DNA of 32,442 nucleotides, taken from Alsobacter sp040380755. Its GTDB lineage: Bacteria; Pseudomonadota; Alphaproteobacteria; Rhizobiales; Beijerinckiaceae. The stretch's first letter is position 1, and each line of letters starts with the position of its first letter. The stretch covers positions 1 to 32,442 of the forward strand of contig JBEIIL010000036.1 of the NCBI GenBank assembly GCA_040380755.1. Reading direction: 5' to 3'. Both the position numbers and the translations under genes were made by a program. Shown here piece by piece: positions 1 through 7,522 of this stretch. Below the pieces are notes generated by a model that made no database searches, was not told where the DNA came from, and saw only the letters and a program-made list of their open reading frames with translations.

Positions 1-126
1 GAGACCGGTGGAACCGCCACACAGCAACTGGCCGCGGTCCTGGACTTTCTTGAGCGTCTGCGCCGAGGCCGGCACGGCGACAAATGCGATGGCGAACGCC
101 GCGGCTGCGGCGACTGCGAATTTCAT
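1..126 (-). CDS. Amino acid ABC transporter substrate-binding protein, AapJ-like (N-terminal part, runs off the window)
   Basis: Only the first 42 codons are in the window; the gene continues past base 1. They encode an alanine-rich Sec signal peptide ending in ASA, followed by a mature start QTLKKVQDRGQLLCGGSTGL. This closely matches the mature start of the neighbouring AapJ homologue (QTLEKVKQKGFLQCGSNTGL). It is therefore a second periplasmic binding protein of the general L-amino acid (AapJ/BztA) family, which delivers amino acids to an inner-membrane QMP-type permease. A GGAGGGG Shine-Dalgarno lies just upstream of the ATG at 126. It follows the first copy on the same strand after a hairpin at 192-216, so the two are probably co-transcribed. 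That makes a tandem duplication of the binding-protein gene, and the permease and ATPase genes may lie further left. Confidence 0.8.
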   Translation of the reverse strand, partial: MKFAVAAAAAFAIAFVAVPASAQTLKKVQDRGQLLCGGSTGL

Positions 127-191
127 GGATCCCCTCCAAGAATGTGTGAAGCCCGCGGGGGCGTTTGCCTCTCCGCGAATTGGACAAGCAA

Positions 192-216
192 GGGCGGGGC
201 CATTTCGGCCCCGCCC
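192..216 (-). terminator. Strong hairpin between the two aapJ-like genes
   Basis: A perfect 10-bp GC stem, GGGCGGGGCC (192-201) with GGCCCCGCCC (207-216), has a 5-nt loop and begins a few bases after the TAA of the upstream aapJ gene. On the minus strand the tail is only moderately T-rich (TTGCTTGT), so partial termination or 3' mRNA protection of the abundant binding-protein transcript is likely. Read on the plus strand it is followed by CGATTTTTT, a better intrinsic terminator, so it may also block antisense transcription. Confidence 0.6.
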
Positions 217-223
217 CGATTTT

Positions 224-1240
224 TTAGCGTACCGGAGGTGCGTACTGCAGGCCGCCCTTGTTCCACAGCGCGTTGAGGCCGCGCTTGATCTTCAGCGGCG
301 ATGACTCGCCGACATTGCGCTCGAAGGACTCGCCGTAATTGCCGACGTGGCGGACGATGCGCACGACCCAGTCATTGGGCAGGCCGAGCGCTTCACCGAA
401 CTTGCCCTCGGTGCCAAGCAGACGCTTGACCTCGGGGTTCTCGGACTTCAGCTGCTGGTCGAGATTGGCCTTGGTGACGCCCAGTTCCTCAGCATTGAGC
501 ATGCCGAAATGGACCCACTTCACAACATCCTGCCACTGGTCGTCGCCGTGGCGAACCGCCGGTCCAAGCGGCTCTTTCGAGATGATCTCGGGCAGAACCA
601 CGTGGTCATTGGGGTTCGCGAGCTTCAGGCGCTCGGCATAGAGGCCCGAGGCGTCCGTCGTGAACGCGTCGCAGCGGCCAGCGTCATAGGCCTTGATGGT
701 CTCATCCGAGGACGCGAAGGCCACGACCTCATACTTCATCTTGTTGGCGCGGAAGAAGTCAGCAAGGTTCAACTCTGTGGTGGTGCCCTGCTGGGTGCAC
801 ACCGAAGCGCCGTTGAGCTCGAGCGCCGAATTGACGTTCAGCTTCTTGCGGACCATGAAGCCCTGGCCGTCATAATAGTTGACGCCCGTGAAGTTCAGGC
901 CGAGCGAGGTGTCGCGCGACATCGTCCAGGTCGAATTGCGCACGAGGACGTCAACCTCGCCCGACTGCAGCGCCGTGAAGCGGTCCTTGGAGGACAGCGG
1001 CACGTACTTCACCTTGGTGGCGTCGTTGAAAATGGCTGCGGCAATCGCGCGGCAGACATCCACATCGAGGCCGGTCCACACGCCCTTCTCGTCCGGAACG
1101 CCGAACCCGGCCAGACCGGTGTTCGAGCCGCACTGCAGAAAGCCCTTCTGCTTCACCTTTTCGAGGGTTTGCGCCGAGGCGGCACCGGCAGCAACGATCG
1201 CTGCCGCGCCAACAGCCAGAGTCACGAAGATCTTCTTCAT
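224..1240 (-). CDS. aapJ: General L-amino acid ABC transporter, periplasmic substrate-binding protein AapJ
   Basis: The 338-residue protein has the usual length for the AapJ/BztA family, which binds a broad range of L-amino acids in the periplasm for an AapQMP-type importer. The ATG at 1240 opens a Sec signal peptide (MKKIFVTLAVGAAAIVAAG, cleavage near ASA/Q). Family-typical stretches follow: LQCGSNTGLAGF, WTGLDVDVCRAIAAA, SGEVDVLVRNSTWT and ASVCTQQGTTTELNLADFF. A GGGAG Shine-Dalgarno lies about 10 nt upstream. The same frame stays open far upstream, but that extension has no signal peptide and is rejected. The gene heads a minus-strand unit with a second binding-protein gene downstream and is divergent from the metC-like gene. 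It resembles AapJ rather than a single-amino-acid binder such as GlnH. Confidence 0.92.
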   Translation of the reverse strand: MKKIFVTLAVGAAAIVAAGAASAQTLEKVKQKGFLQCGSNTGLAGFGVPDEKGVWTGLDVDVCRAIAAAIFNDATKVKYVPLSSKDRFTALQSGEVDVLVRNSTWTMSRDTSLGLNFTGVNYYDGQGFMVRKKLNVNSALELNGASVCTQQGTTTELNLADFFRANKMKYEVVAFASSDETIKAYDAGRCDAFTTDASGLYAERLKLANPNDHVVLPEIISKEPLGPAVRHGDDQWQDVVKWVHFGMLNAEELGVTKANLDQQLKSENPEVKRLLGTEGKFGEALGLPNDWVVRIVRHVGNYGESFERNVGESSPLKIKRGLNALWNKGGLQYAPPVR

Positions 1241-1333
1241 ATGGTTTGAGCTCCCACTCCATCCCACGCCCCATCCAGGGGCCGCACGCCCGCGGCAGGC
1301 CCCTTGGTGGGCCCCGTCAGGCAGCATGATCGC

Positions 1334-1362
1334 ATCACATGTGACTTTAAGTGGCTGGTCAA
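1334..1362 (-). promoter_or_regulatory. Candidate sigma-70-type promoter of aapJ
   Basis: On the minus strand TTGACC (1357-1362) is followed after 17 bp by TGTGAT (1334-1339), in the divergent intergenic region. It would give a leader of nearly 90 nt before the aapJ ATG. The assignment rests on hexamer match and spacing only. Confidence 0.4.
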
Positions 1363-1469
1363 GCCTTGGGCAGTTCCAGCTGTCGGTGCCCGGCCCTTCA
1401 CCTTGACGTCGGCCGGACTGGCGGTGCCAATGGTGCCCCCTTCCCGCCTGCCACGGTTCCGGATTGACC

Positions 1470-2657
1470 ATGAAGAAGATGACGCCCGAGATTGCTGACC
1501 GCCTCGGCACACGCACCCGGCTGGTGCACGCCGGCCGCAACCCCGAGGAGCAGTTCGGCTTCGTCAATGCGCCGATCTACCGCGGCTCGACGGTCCTCTA
1601 TCCGACGCTCGACGACATCACCCACCGGCGCAGCCGTTACGTCTACGGCACGAAGGGAACGCCGACGATCGAGGCCCTGGAGACGGCGTGGTCGTCGCTG
1701 GCCGGCGCCGGCGGGACGGTGCTGACGCCGTCAGGCCTGGCGGCCATCGTCGTCGCGCTGCAGTGCTGCCTCAAGGCCGGTGACCACATCCTGGTCACCG
1801 ACAGCGTCTACCGGCCGACGCGCCACTACTGCGACACGATCCTCGCCCGATTTGGCGTCACCACCACCTATTTCGATCCCGTGATCGGGGCCGGGATTGC
1901 CGGCATGTTCCGGCCGGAGACCGCCGCCGTCTTCACCGAGGCGCCCGGCTCGCAGAGCTTCGAGATGCAGGATGTGCCGGCCATCGCCGAGGTTGCCCAC
2001 GCGCGCGGTGCCGTCGTGATCATGGACAACACCTGGGCGACGCCGCTGTTCTTCCCGCCCCATGAACGGGGGGTCGACATCTGCATCGAGGCCGGGACCA
2101 AGTACCTCTCGGGCAACTCGGATCTTCTGCTCGGACTGACATCCGCGACACCGGCCTGGTATCCGAGACTGCGTGAGACATTCGACTCCATGGCGATCTG
2201 CGCCGGCCCCGAGGATGTGTTCCTGGCGCTGCGCGGCATGCGCACCATGGCGTTGCGGCTCAAGGAACACGAGCGCCAGGCGCTTGACATGGCGCAGTGG
2301 CTCGTCGGTCGCCAGGAGGTACATACAGTCCTGCACCCGGCGCTGGAATCGCATCCTGGCCATGCCATCTGGAAGCGGGATTTTTCTGGCAGTTCCGGGC
2401 TTTTCTCCGTGATTCTTCAACCAGCATCTCAAGAAGCTCTGGCAGCGTTCCTCGACAATCTGTCGCTGTTCGGCATGGGCTATTCGTGGGGCGGTTTCGA
2501 GAGCCTTGTGGTCCCGTTCGACTGCCGCACCTATCGGACGGCCACGCAATGGTCACCGGCGGGGCCAGGCCTGCGGTTCCACATCGGGCTCGAGGACCTC
2601 GACGACCTCAAGGCCGATCTTGATGCCGGGTTTGCGCGTCTGCGCGCTGCGAGCTGA
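1470..2657 (+). CDS. metC: Cystathionine beta-lyase (PLP-dependent, Cys/Met metabolism family)
   Basis: This 395-residue cytoplasmic enzyme of the Cys/Met-metabolism PLP family would split cystathionine into homocysteine, pyruvate and ammonia. Visible signatures are RYVYGTKGTPTIEALE near residue 57, the TPSGLAAI phosphate-binding turn near 86, IMDNTWATPLFF around 184-195 with the PLP-ring aspartate at 186, and the Schiff-base lysine at 211 in EAGTKYLSGNSD. The C-terminal GMGYSWGGFESL motif is typical of MetC rather than gamma-synthases. The ATG at 1470 is taken as start; the ATG at 1479, preceded by GAAGAAG, is an equally good alternative. The upstream TTG of the longer frame is rejected. The gene is monocistronic and divergent from aapJ. 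A bifunctional cysteine/cystathionine lyase cannot be excluded. Confidence 0.88.
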   Translation: MKKMTPEIADRLGTRTRLVHAGRNPEEQFGFVNAPIYRGSTVLYPTLDDITHRRSRYVYGTKGTPTIEALETAWSSLAGAGGTVLTPSGLAAIVVALQCCLKAGDHILVTDSVYRPTRHYCDTILARFGVTTTYFDPVIGAGIAGMFRPETAAVFTEAPGSQSFEMQDVPAIAEVAHARGAVVIMDNTWATPLFFPPHERGVDICIEAGTKYLSGNSDLLLGLTSATPAWYPRLRETFDSMAICAGPEDVFLALRGMRTMALRLKEHERQALDMAQWLVGRQEVHTVLHPALESHPGHAIWKRDFSGSSGLFSVILQPASQEALAAFLDNLSLFGMGYSWGGFESLVVPFDCRTYRTATQWSPAGPGLRFHIGLEDLDDLKADLDAGFARLRAAS

Positions 2658-2686
2658 GACGAGGCAGGCTCGTGCGGGAGACGGTG

Positions 2687-2704
2687 GGCGGCTGGTCAGC
2701 CGCC
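2687..2704. terminator. Hairpin in the convergent metC / LAB_N gap
   Basis: A 7-bp stem GGCGGCT (2687-2693) / AGCCGCC (2698-2704) with a 4-nt loop lies 30 bp after the metC stop and contains the stop codon of the opposing LAB_N gene at 2696. No T-tract follows on either strand, so a role as terminator is only a guess from its position. Confidence 0.3.
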
Positions 2705-3028
2705 GTCCCGTATCCGGCGCCGCTCCGCGAAGATCAACATCAGGTTGCGCACATAGATGAGCACGGCCGTGACCTGCCCGAGGATGATCACCGGCTCGCG
2801 CCGTACAAGGCCGTAGACCAGCGTCATCGAGCCGCCGGCCAGCGACAGGTACCAGAAGGCAAGCGGTATCACGCTGCGCCCGGCTCGCTCGCTGGCGAAC
2901 CATTGGACAAGAAAGCGAGCGGTGAACAGGAGCTGGGCGACAAGGCCGAAGGCCAGCCAGAGGTCGAAGCGCGCAACGAACACGTCATACAGATAGTCGC
3001 GAAGGCTTTCCGAGAACGCCACCAGCAT
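2696..3028 (-). CDS. Lipid-A-disaccharide synthase N-terminal domain (LAB_N) small membrane protein
   Basis: This 110-residue protein has three predicted membrane segments (about residues 22-42, 52-75 and 80-98) and the LAB_N-type core RFLVQWFASERAGRSVIP followed by FWYLSLAGG. Stand-alone LAB_N proteins commonly sit beside GT2 and ArnT-like genes and are thought to help handle polyprenyl-phosphate sugars, possibly in flipping; this is family context, not demonstrated here. Its ATG (3028-3026) overlaps the TGA of the upstream GT2 gene (3030-3028) as ATGA, indicating translational coupling. A longer in-frame extension inside the GT2 gene is rejected. It is the last gene of the three-gene minus-strand operon. 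Small SMR-like or ArnE/ArnF-type flippases are a functional analogy only. Confidence 0.82.
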   Translation of the reverse strand: MLVAFSESLRDYLYDVFVARFDLWLAFGLVAQLLFTARFLVQWFASERAGRSVIPLAFWYLSLAGGSMTLVYGLVRREPVIILGQVTAVLIYVRNLMLIFAERRRIRDGG

Positions 3029-3768
3029 CAGGTCTGCTCCGTTACCTGCGGCACCGTCCGCCGCCGCCGCACCAGCCACCAGACCCCAGCCAGATCCATG
3101 ATGCCGACCCATAGCCGGTCAAAGAACCCGTAGTTCGACCGGCCGGTCAGGCGCGGCCGATCGACCACGTCGACCAGCACTACATCGGCCCCCTCGCGCC
3201 GTACCAAAGCAGGCATGAACCGGTGCAGCGCGTCGAAATAGGGCAGCGCCAGATAGATGTCGCGGCGAAACGCCTTCAGCCCGCAGCCGGTGTCGCGGGT
3301 GCCGTCGCCGAGAACGAAGCTGCGCACCGCGTTGGCGACACGCGACTGCAGCTTCTTGAAGCCGGTATCCTTGCGGCCGAGCCGTTGGCCGGCGGCCAGC
3401 CCGGCCCGCGGCCCAGCCTCCTCGAGCGCAGCCACCAAACGCGGGATGTAGGCCGGATCGTTCTGGCCATCACCGTCGAGCGTGACGCAGACCGGCGCGC
3501 GCGCCGCCCGGACGCCGCTGCGCACCGCGGCACTCTGGCCACAGGACCGGCCATGCCGCAGCAGCCGCATCCAGGGTCGATCGGCGGCGAGCGCGGCCAG
3601 CGCCGCACCGGTGCCATCAGCCGATCCATCGTCCACATAGATCAGCTCGAACGGACCCACCGGCGCGCAGGCGGCCTCGATCTCGGCAATAAGGGGAGCC
3701 ACATTGCCCTCCTCGTTGTGCACCGGGACCACCACGCTGAAACGCGGCGCCGCATTGCATGCGTCCAT
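3028..3768 (-). CDS. Glycosyltransferase family 2, polyprenyl-phosphate sugar synthase (DPM1/ArnC-like)
   Basis: This 246-residue GT-A fold enzyme should move a sugar from a nucleotide donor onto a polyprenyl phosphate at the cytoplasmic face of the membrane. It shows the GT2 start FSVVVPVHNEEGN (residues 10-22), VDDGSADGT around 45-53, and the DxD-type TLDGDGQNDP at 96-105. A DPM1-type C-terminal half follows: DTGCGLKAFRRDI, then HRFMPALVRREG near 182-193, then SNYGFFDR. One weak hydrophobic stretch lies near 219-233. The ATG at 3768 begins 2 bp after the stop of the ArnT-like gene, and its own stop overlaps the next start, so the three genes form one translationally linked unit. The sugar could be a uronic acid, mannose, or aminoarabinose/glucosamine; the sequence does not say. 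Confidence 0.88.
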   Translation of the reverse strand: MDACNAAPRFSVVVPVHNEEGNVAPLIAEIEAACAPVGPFELIYVDDGSADGTGAALAALAADRPWMRLLRHGRSCGQSAAVRSGVRAARAPVCVTLDGDGQNDPAYIPRLVAALEEAGPRAGLAAGQRLGRKDTGFKKLQSRVANAVRSFVLGDGTRDTGCGLKAFRRDIYLALPYFDALHRFMPALVRREGADVVLVDVVDRPRLTGRSNYGFFDRLWVGIMDLAGVWWLVRRRRTVPQVTEQT

Positions 3769-3770
3769 CG

Positions 3771-5456
3771 TCACGATCCCTGCTGCGCGTAGACGCCGAT
3801 GTCCATGCGTCGGCCGCCATTGAGGTTGATGCCCTGCACCCGTCCGACAAGGCGGGGGACTGAGCCGGCTGCAGTGGCCGCCGCCGTGAAGGCGGCCTCG
3901 AGCCGGCCTTCGACGAACGCCACCCTGCAGCCACCACCCGTCAGGAACGCCGCAGCTCCCGCGCCATCCGTCATGTGAAGCGAGGTTCCACCAAGGAACA
4001 CAAGGCTCGGCTCGCGATAACCCGCCGTGGCCAGTGCCTGCGGTCGGCACGGTGCGGCCTGTGCGGCCGCCATCAGGCGCGGGCTCAGGGCAACGGTCTG
4101 GGCCAACGGAATGGCGAAGCCGTAAATCCCCCAGGCCACCGCCGCTGACGCCAGCGTGGCCTGCACCGCCGCGGTGCCGGCCCGGCCCCCGAACAGCGCC
4201 GCAAGCGCCAGAATGGTCGCCAGCAAGGCAACGGCCAAAGCCGCGAGCGCCAACCACGGCACGGTCCGGTCCAGCCACCAGAGGCCGCCACCTGCGGCGA
4301 CGGCGAGCAGAATGACCAGCAGCGGTAGCAGCGCCATGGCGACACGCGGCCAGATGCCGGTCAGCGCCAGCGCGCCGCGTTCCGCCGCCAGCGCCACGAG
4401 GATCGCCAGCGCCGGATAAAGCGGCAGCACGTAATGCGGCAGCTTGGTCGGCACCAGTTCGAACACGACCCACATCGGGATCGCCCAGGCCAGCACCAGC
4501 ATGACGGCCGGATCGCGCCGGGCCCGCCAGGCGAACGGAAGGGCCAGCAGGACGAACGGGGCCAGCGGCCAGGCCGTGCCGAAGAACGCGCCCAGATAGG
4601 TTCCGGGCGGTGCGCCGTGGGATTCCTGCCCCGAGGCCGCCTTGGCAAGCATGTCCTTGCCCACCGCCTCGACGAAGAATGCGCCGCCACTCTTCAGCGT
4701 GATAGCCACGAACCAGGGCGCCACCACCAGCGCGAACAGCAGGACGCCGGCCAGCGGCCTCAGCCGCCGGAGCCAGTCGGCCCGCCGTTCGGCGAGGCTA
4801 AGCCCGACGGCGGCCAGCCCTACGACGGCAAGGGTGATCGGCCCCTTGACCAGCGCCCCGATCCCGAGCGCAAGCCAAAAGGCGGCGGCCCAACCCAGCG
4901 ACGCCGCGCGGCGGGGAAGGTCACGGTCCATCCAGGCCCGCGCCAGTGCCGCCATTGCGATCGTGACCGTGGCCGCCACCACGGCATCGGTCTTCGCCAG
5001 CCGCGCCTCGACGCCGAGCAGGATCGTTCCCGCCATCAGCAGGCCGGCCATCACGGCCGCTCGCCGCGTCGTCAGCGCCGCGGCAGCCAGATAGGTGAAC
5101 AGCACCGCCAGGACGGCCCCGATGAGCGAGGGCAGCCGGTAAAGCCAGATCGTGGTGCGGGCATCGGAGAAACCGGCAGCGTCGGCGGCAGCCACCACGC
5201 CGGCCTGCATCCAATAGATGCCGACAGGCTTCTTGTGCCGGGCCTCGCCCTGGAAGCGGATGTCGACCGCGTCGCCCGTCTCGAGCATCTGCTTGGTCGC
5301 CTGGGCGAAGCGCGGCTCGTCCCGGTCCATCGGCTGAAGCGTCACGAACCCCGGGGCGAACAGAGCAAGGCAGGCGACGAGCAGCAGAACCAGGGCGCGG
5401 CCGTGCCCGGCTTCGGCGAAGCCGAACAGCCGCTCGATCGGCGAAGGCGTTGACAT
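3771..5456 (-). CDS. ArnT-like (GT83) polyprenyl-phosphate-sugar glycosyltransferase
   Basis: A 561-residue polytopic membrane protein with about 12 hydrophobic segments. It is related to ArnT, which uses a polyprenyl-phosphate-linked sugar on the periplasmic side to decorate lipid A or core oligosaccharide. The first periplasmic loop after the first membrane helix contains MDRDEPRFAQAT (residues 43-54), the acidic family signature, followed by RFQGEARHKKPVGIYWMQ with the conserved KKP. VEARLAKTDA and PTKLPHYVLPLYPALAIL also match the family. The ATG at 5456 heads the operon with GT2 and LAB_N genes. In Rhizobium, similar gene sets (Rgt proteins) add galacturonic acid to lipopolysaccharide, an alternative to aminoarabinose transfer. 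No arnA, arnB or arnD genes are present in the window. Confidence 0.87.
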   Translation of the reverse strand: MSTPSPIERLFGFAEAGHGRALVLLLVACLALFAPGFVTLQPMDRDEPRFAQATKQMLETGDAVDIRFQGEARHKKPVGIYWMQAGVVAAADAAGFSDARTTIWLYRLPSLIGAVLAVLFTYLAAAALTTRRAAVMAGLLMAGTILLGVEARLAKTDAVVAATVTIAMAALARAWMDRDLPRRAASLGWAAAFWLALGIGALVKGPITLAVVGLAAVGLSLAERRADWLRRLRPLAGVLLFALVVAPWFVAITLKSGGAFFVEAVGKDMLAKAASGQESHGAPPGTYLGAFFGTAWPLAPFVLLALPFAWRARRDPAVMLVLAWAIPMWVVFELVPTKLPHYVLPLYPALAILVALAAERGALALTGIWPRVAMALLPLLVILLAVAAGGGLWWLDRTVPWLALAALAVALLATILALAALFGGRAGTAAVQATLASAAVAWGIYGFAIPLAQTVALSPRLMAAAQAAPCRPQALATAGYREPSLVFLGGTSLHMTDGAGAAAFLTGGGCRVAFVEGRLEAAFTAAATAAGSVPRLVGRVQGINLNGGRRMDIGVYAQQGS

Positions 5457-5581
5457 CGGCTACCTCGATAGCGGGACAGGTCGGACGGCGGTGGCGTCGC
5501 CCGGCACCGTCACACTGCGTCTTAGTGGGTCCCGCGGCTTTTCCCAACCCCCGGGCAGAACGCCGGCGACAAGGACGGAGA

Positions 5582-5597
5582 TGGCGACCCCGGCAGG
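5582..5597 (-). repeat. att-like direct repeat: copy of the tRNA-Arg 3' end (left boundary)
   Basis: TGGCGACCCCGGCAGG is identical to 7523-7538, which is the last 16 nt of tRNA-Arg(TCT) including the encoded CCA. The orientation is the same and the repeat starts exactly at the CCA terminus. That is the expected scar of site-specific integration at a tRNA 3' end, with this copy as the distal attachment site. A 16-bp match in 32 kb of GC-rich DNA is not impossible by chance; the exact tRNA end and the altered composition between the copies make it credible. Confidence 0.6.
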
Positions 5598-5686
5598 AGC
5601 GCATATTGCAAGCGCCGTCAGGGCGCTAGTTTCCCCAATGGCCCCGGCACGCCCATTGCGACTCCAAGGCTTTTTCGGACTGTTCC

Positions 5687-5730
5687 AAACGCAAAACGCC
5701 GGCCGCCGGCCCAACAAGGGACGGGCGGCC
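5687..5730 (-). terminator. Rho-independent terminator after the decayed minus-strand gene
   Basis: On the minus strand the stem GGCCGCC (5730-5724) / GGCGGCC (5707-5701), with extra CCC/GGG pairing inside, starts one base after the stop codon at 5732. It is followed by GGCGTTTTGCGTTT. This placement supports a real gene having once ended at 5732. Confidence 0.5.
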
Positions 5731-5731
5731 G

Positions 5732-6060
5732 TCAGCCCACAACCTCGCCCCTGCGGACCTCGTAGACGTCGCCCGCATCTTGGACGGTTCGGACTGGCCT
5801 TGCCAGACGCCATGGTAACCGATGGAGGCCGCGATGGTGATCGTCCGAAGGCTGAACATGGTAGCGATGTGCGCGGCATACCGCGCACCCTCTTCGCCGA
5901 CATCTTGCGCCTGACTGCGGAAATGCGGCCGCCACCGCTCACCTCGAATGCGTAGTACATTCGGATGTCGCGTATCTGATCGAAAATCACGGGGAAGATG
6001 CGTCTCGATGAGAGAAGAGTCGGCGTTGTTGCCGCTCCCCAACCCGAGCGGGCGTCCAAA
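5732..6060 (-). pseudogene. Possible frameshifted gene remnant inside the putative island
   Basis: No single minus-strand frame looks like an intact protein, but coherent text appears to move between frames. One frame gives PVIFDQIRDIRMYYAFEV near 6000-5945. A second gives ARYAAHIATMFSLRTITIAA with YHGVWQGQ near 5885-5795. A third ends VRTVQDAGDVYEVRRGEVVG at the stop codon at 5732, directly before a terminator-like hairpin. This pattern fits a gene with at least two frameshifts. I do not recognise the family. The alternative is that it is non-coding and the match to protein-like text is accidental. Confidence 0.28.
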
Positions 6061-6165
6061 CAACAGCCAAAAGCTAGCCGGCGTCGAAATAGGCTTGTAA
6101 AAATCCGTTGTTCGCGGCATTTTTGGCCTCATACCGCCGTCTATATGAGGAATGTCGGGCTAAAG

Positions 6166-7434
6166 ATGAATTATATTTTTCCTGCTACCGACCTAAGCTC
6201 AAGAAATTCGCATGGAGACGGCGAGCATTTGCGTTCGGCGGGATCGTGGGCGCAGGCGCTCTTCGACCCGAAGGCTTTTGCGCACGAGCAGGATTGTCTC
6301 TCTCGCGTCTGGACGCTTGTGGGTTTAACGACCGACATTCCACGCGACAATGATTGGATCACCGCTAGGCTGGGCGCCAGATCCATCTTCGTTCAGCGTT
6401 TTGGCGAAACGATCCGGGCATTTGAAAACCGCTGCGCGCATCGGCATTTTCCACTGCGCAATGCGCCAAGGGGGAATGGCGTCGTCCGTTGCGGCTTTCA
6501 TCACTGGATGTATGACAAGGAAGGTCGAGCGGTCGGCATTCCCCGTTGCACCGAGCTTTTCGGTATGACGCCGCGCGAACTGGGCGCCAAGCTCAACGCC
6601 GTTGAGATCGCCACATGCGGTGCCTTGATCTTCGGTCGATTCGCCGGCGGCGCCGATACGCGATCGCTGGGAGACTATCTCGGCGATGGCTTCACGATCC
6701 TCCAGGCGTTCTCGACATTCGACAGGACGCCACGAAGTTTCACACGGAAGATCAACGCCAATTGGCGGCTGCCGCTGCATATCAGCATGGACGATTATCA
6801 TATCGTCGCTGTGCATCCGACGGGCTTTGGTAAGAATGGCTATTTGCAAAACGGCGTCACTTATTTTCGTTTCGGCGATCACAGCGCCTTTTTCCCGGGC
6901 GCGGAACGCGACGCATTCGACATCCTGGTCCGCGAATGCCGCGACGAAACCTACAAGCCGCATCGATTCCGGATTTTCCACTTCTTTCCCAACCTTTCAG
7001 CGGTGATTATGAAAGTGCCGGGTTTCTGGCTCACGATGCTGTTTCAATACCGAGCGGTCGCGATGGACCGAACCGAGATTCAAATCTGGTATTACCCGGC
7101 TCCGTTTCAGGCAAAATCGGAAACGTGGATGCAGCGCGCCTATGCGGATCAGATGACGAAGGTCATGCCCTTCTTCATCAGGAAAGTGCTGAGCGAAGAC
7201 AATGTCGTGAATGAACGACATCAGTCGATCGCCGGGCAAATCGACGGCTTACCGATCTATGGACAGCAGGAAGAGCGGATCATCTGGTACGAGGAAAGCT
7301 ATCGTCGTTTCCTGGCGCTTGATCCTGCGCCCCTGCCCACTGTCCACGGCACGGCCACGGGCTCACCGAACCCCGCGGGTGGCGCCGATCAGATCCGGCT
7401 TGCGGATGCCGGCATGGACCTGTTGGAAGGGTAA
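6166..7434 (+). CDS. Rieske non-heme iron oxygenase, alpha-subunit type
   Basis: A 422-residue protein with the two-part layout of ring-hydroxylating or O-demethylating oxygenase alpha subunits. The N-terminal Rieske domain has the complete [2Fe-2S] motif: C90-x-H92, 16 residues, C109-x2-H112. The catalytic domain has the mononuclear iron ligands H212 and H217 (SMDDYHIVAVHP) and a probable third ligand D345 in SEDNVVNERHQ. Such enzymes use O2 and electrons from a separate reductase/ferredoxin to hydroxylate or demethylate organic substrates. None is encoded nearby, and neither is a beta subunit. The ATG at 6166 is chosen because the mature-looking sequence starts there; the ATG at 6145 is possible, and no strong Shine-Dalgarno is seen. 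GC content is visibly lower than in flanking genes (about 47% in one 60-bp line). The gene lies alone between an att-like repeat and tRNA-Arg, suggesting horizontal acquisition. The substrate is unknown. Confidence 0.85.
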   Translation: MNYIFPATDLSSRNSHGDGEHLRSAGSWAQALFDPKAFAHEQDCLSRVWTLVGLTTDIPRDNDWITARLGARSIFVQRFGETIRAFENRCAHRHFPLRNAPRGNGVVRCGFHHWMYDKEGRAVGIPRCTELFGMTPRELGAKLNAVEIATCGALIFGRFAGGADTRSLGDYLGDGFTILQAFSTFDRTPRSFTRKINANWRLPLHISMDDYHIVAVHPTGFGKNGYLQNGVTYFRFGDHSAFFPGAERDAFDILVRECRDETYKPHRFRIFHFFPNLSAVIMKVPGFWLTMLFQYRAVAMDRTEIQIWYYPAPFQAKSETWMQRAYADQMTKVMPFFIRKVLSEDNVVNERHQSIAGQIDGLPIYGQQEERIIWYEESYRRFLALDPAPLPTVHGTATGSPNPAGGADQIRLADAGMDLLEG

Positions 7435-7522
7435 ACCCGGAGCTCCGATACCCAAAAACGCGTCGACCCATTTGGGAATCTGGCCGAAATCCTAATCAAT
7501 ATCAACGCTTTACTTGTGGCGT

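Larger units (their letters stand above)
5457..6165. other. Long intergenic stretch spanning the left edge of the putative island
   Basis: About 125 bp of ordinary GC-rich DNA upstream of the ArnT-like gene is followed by a 16-bp copy of the tRNA-Arg 3' end (5582-5597). Beyond it come a small stem AGCGCC/GGCGCT (5611-5627), a terminator-like hairpin on the minus strand (5687-5730), and a broken-looking minus-strand frame (5732 to about 6060). The last 100 bp before the Rieske start is AT-richer and is presumably its promoter region, but I see no convincing hexamer pair. Confidence 0.5.

Noticed and set aside
4434..5453. 339-codon plus-strand frame opposite the ArnT-like gene
   Set aside because: Arg/Gln/His-rich shadow of a membrane protein with clear family motifs on the other strand.
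6097..6109. 13-bp word GTAAAAATCCGTT shared with 14821-14833
   Set aside because: Several 13-bp matches are expected by chance in a window of this size, and neither copy marks a gene or element boundary.
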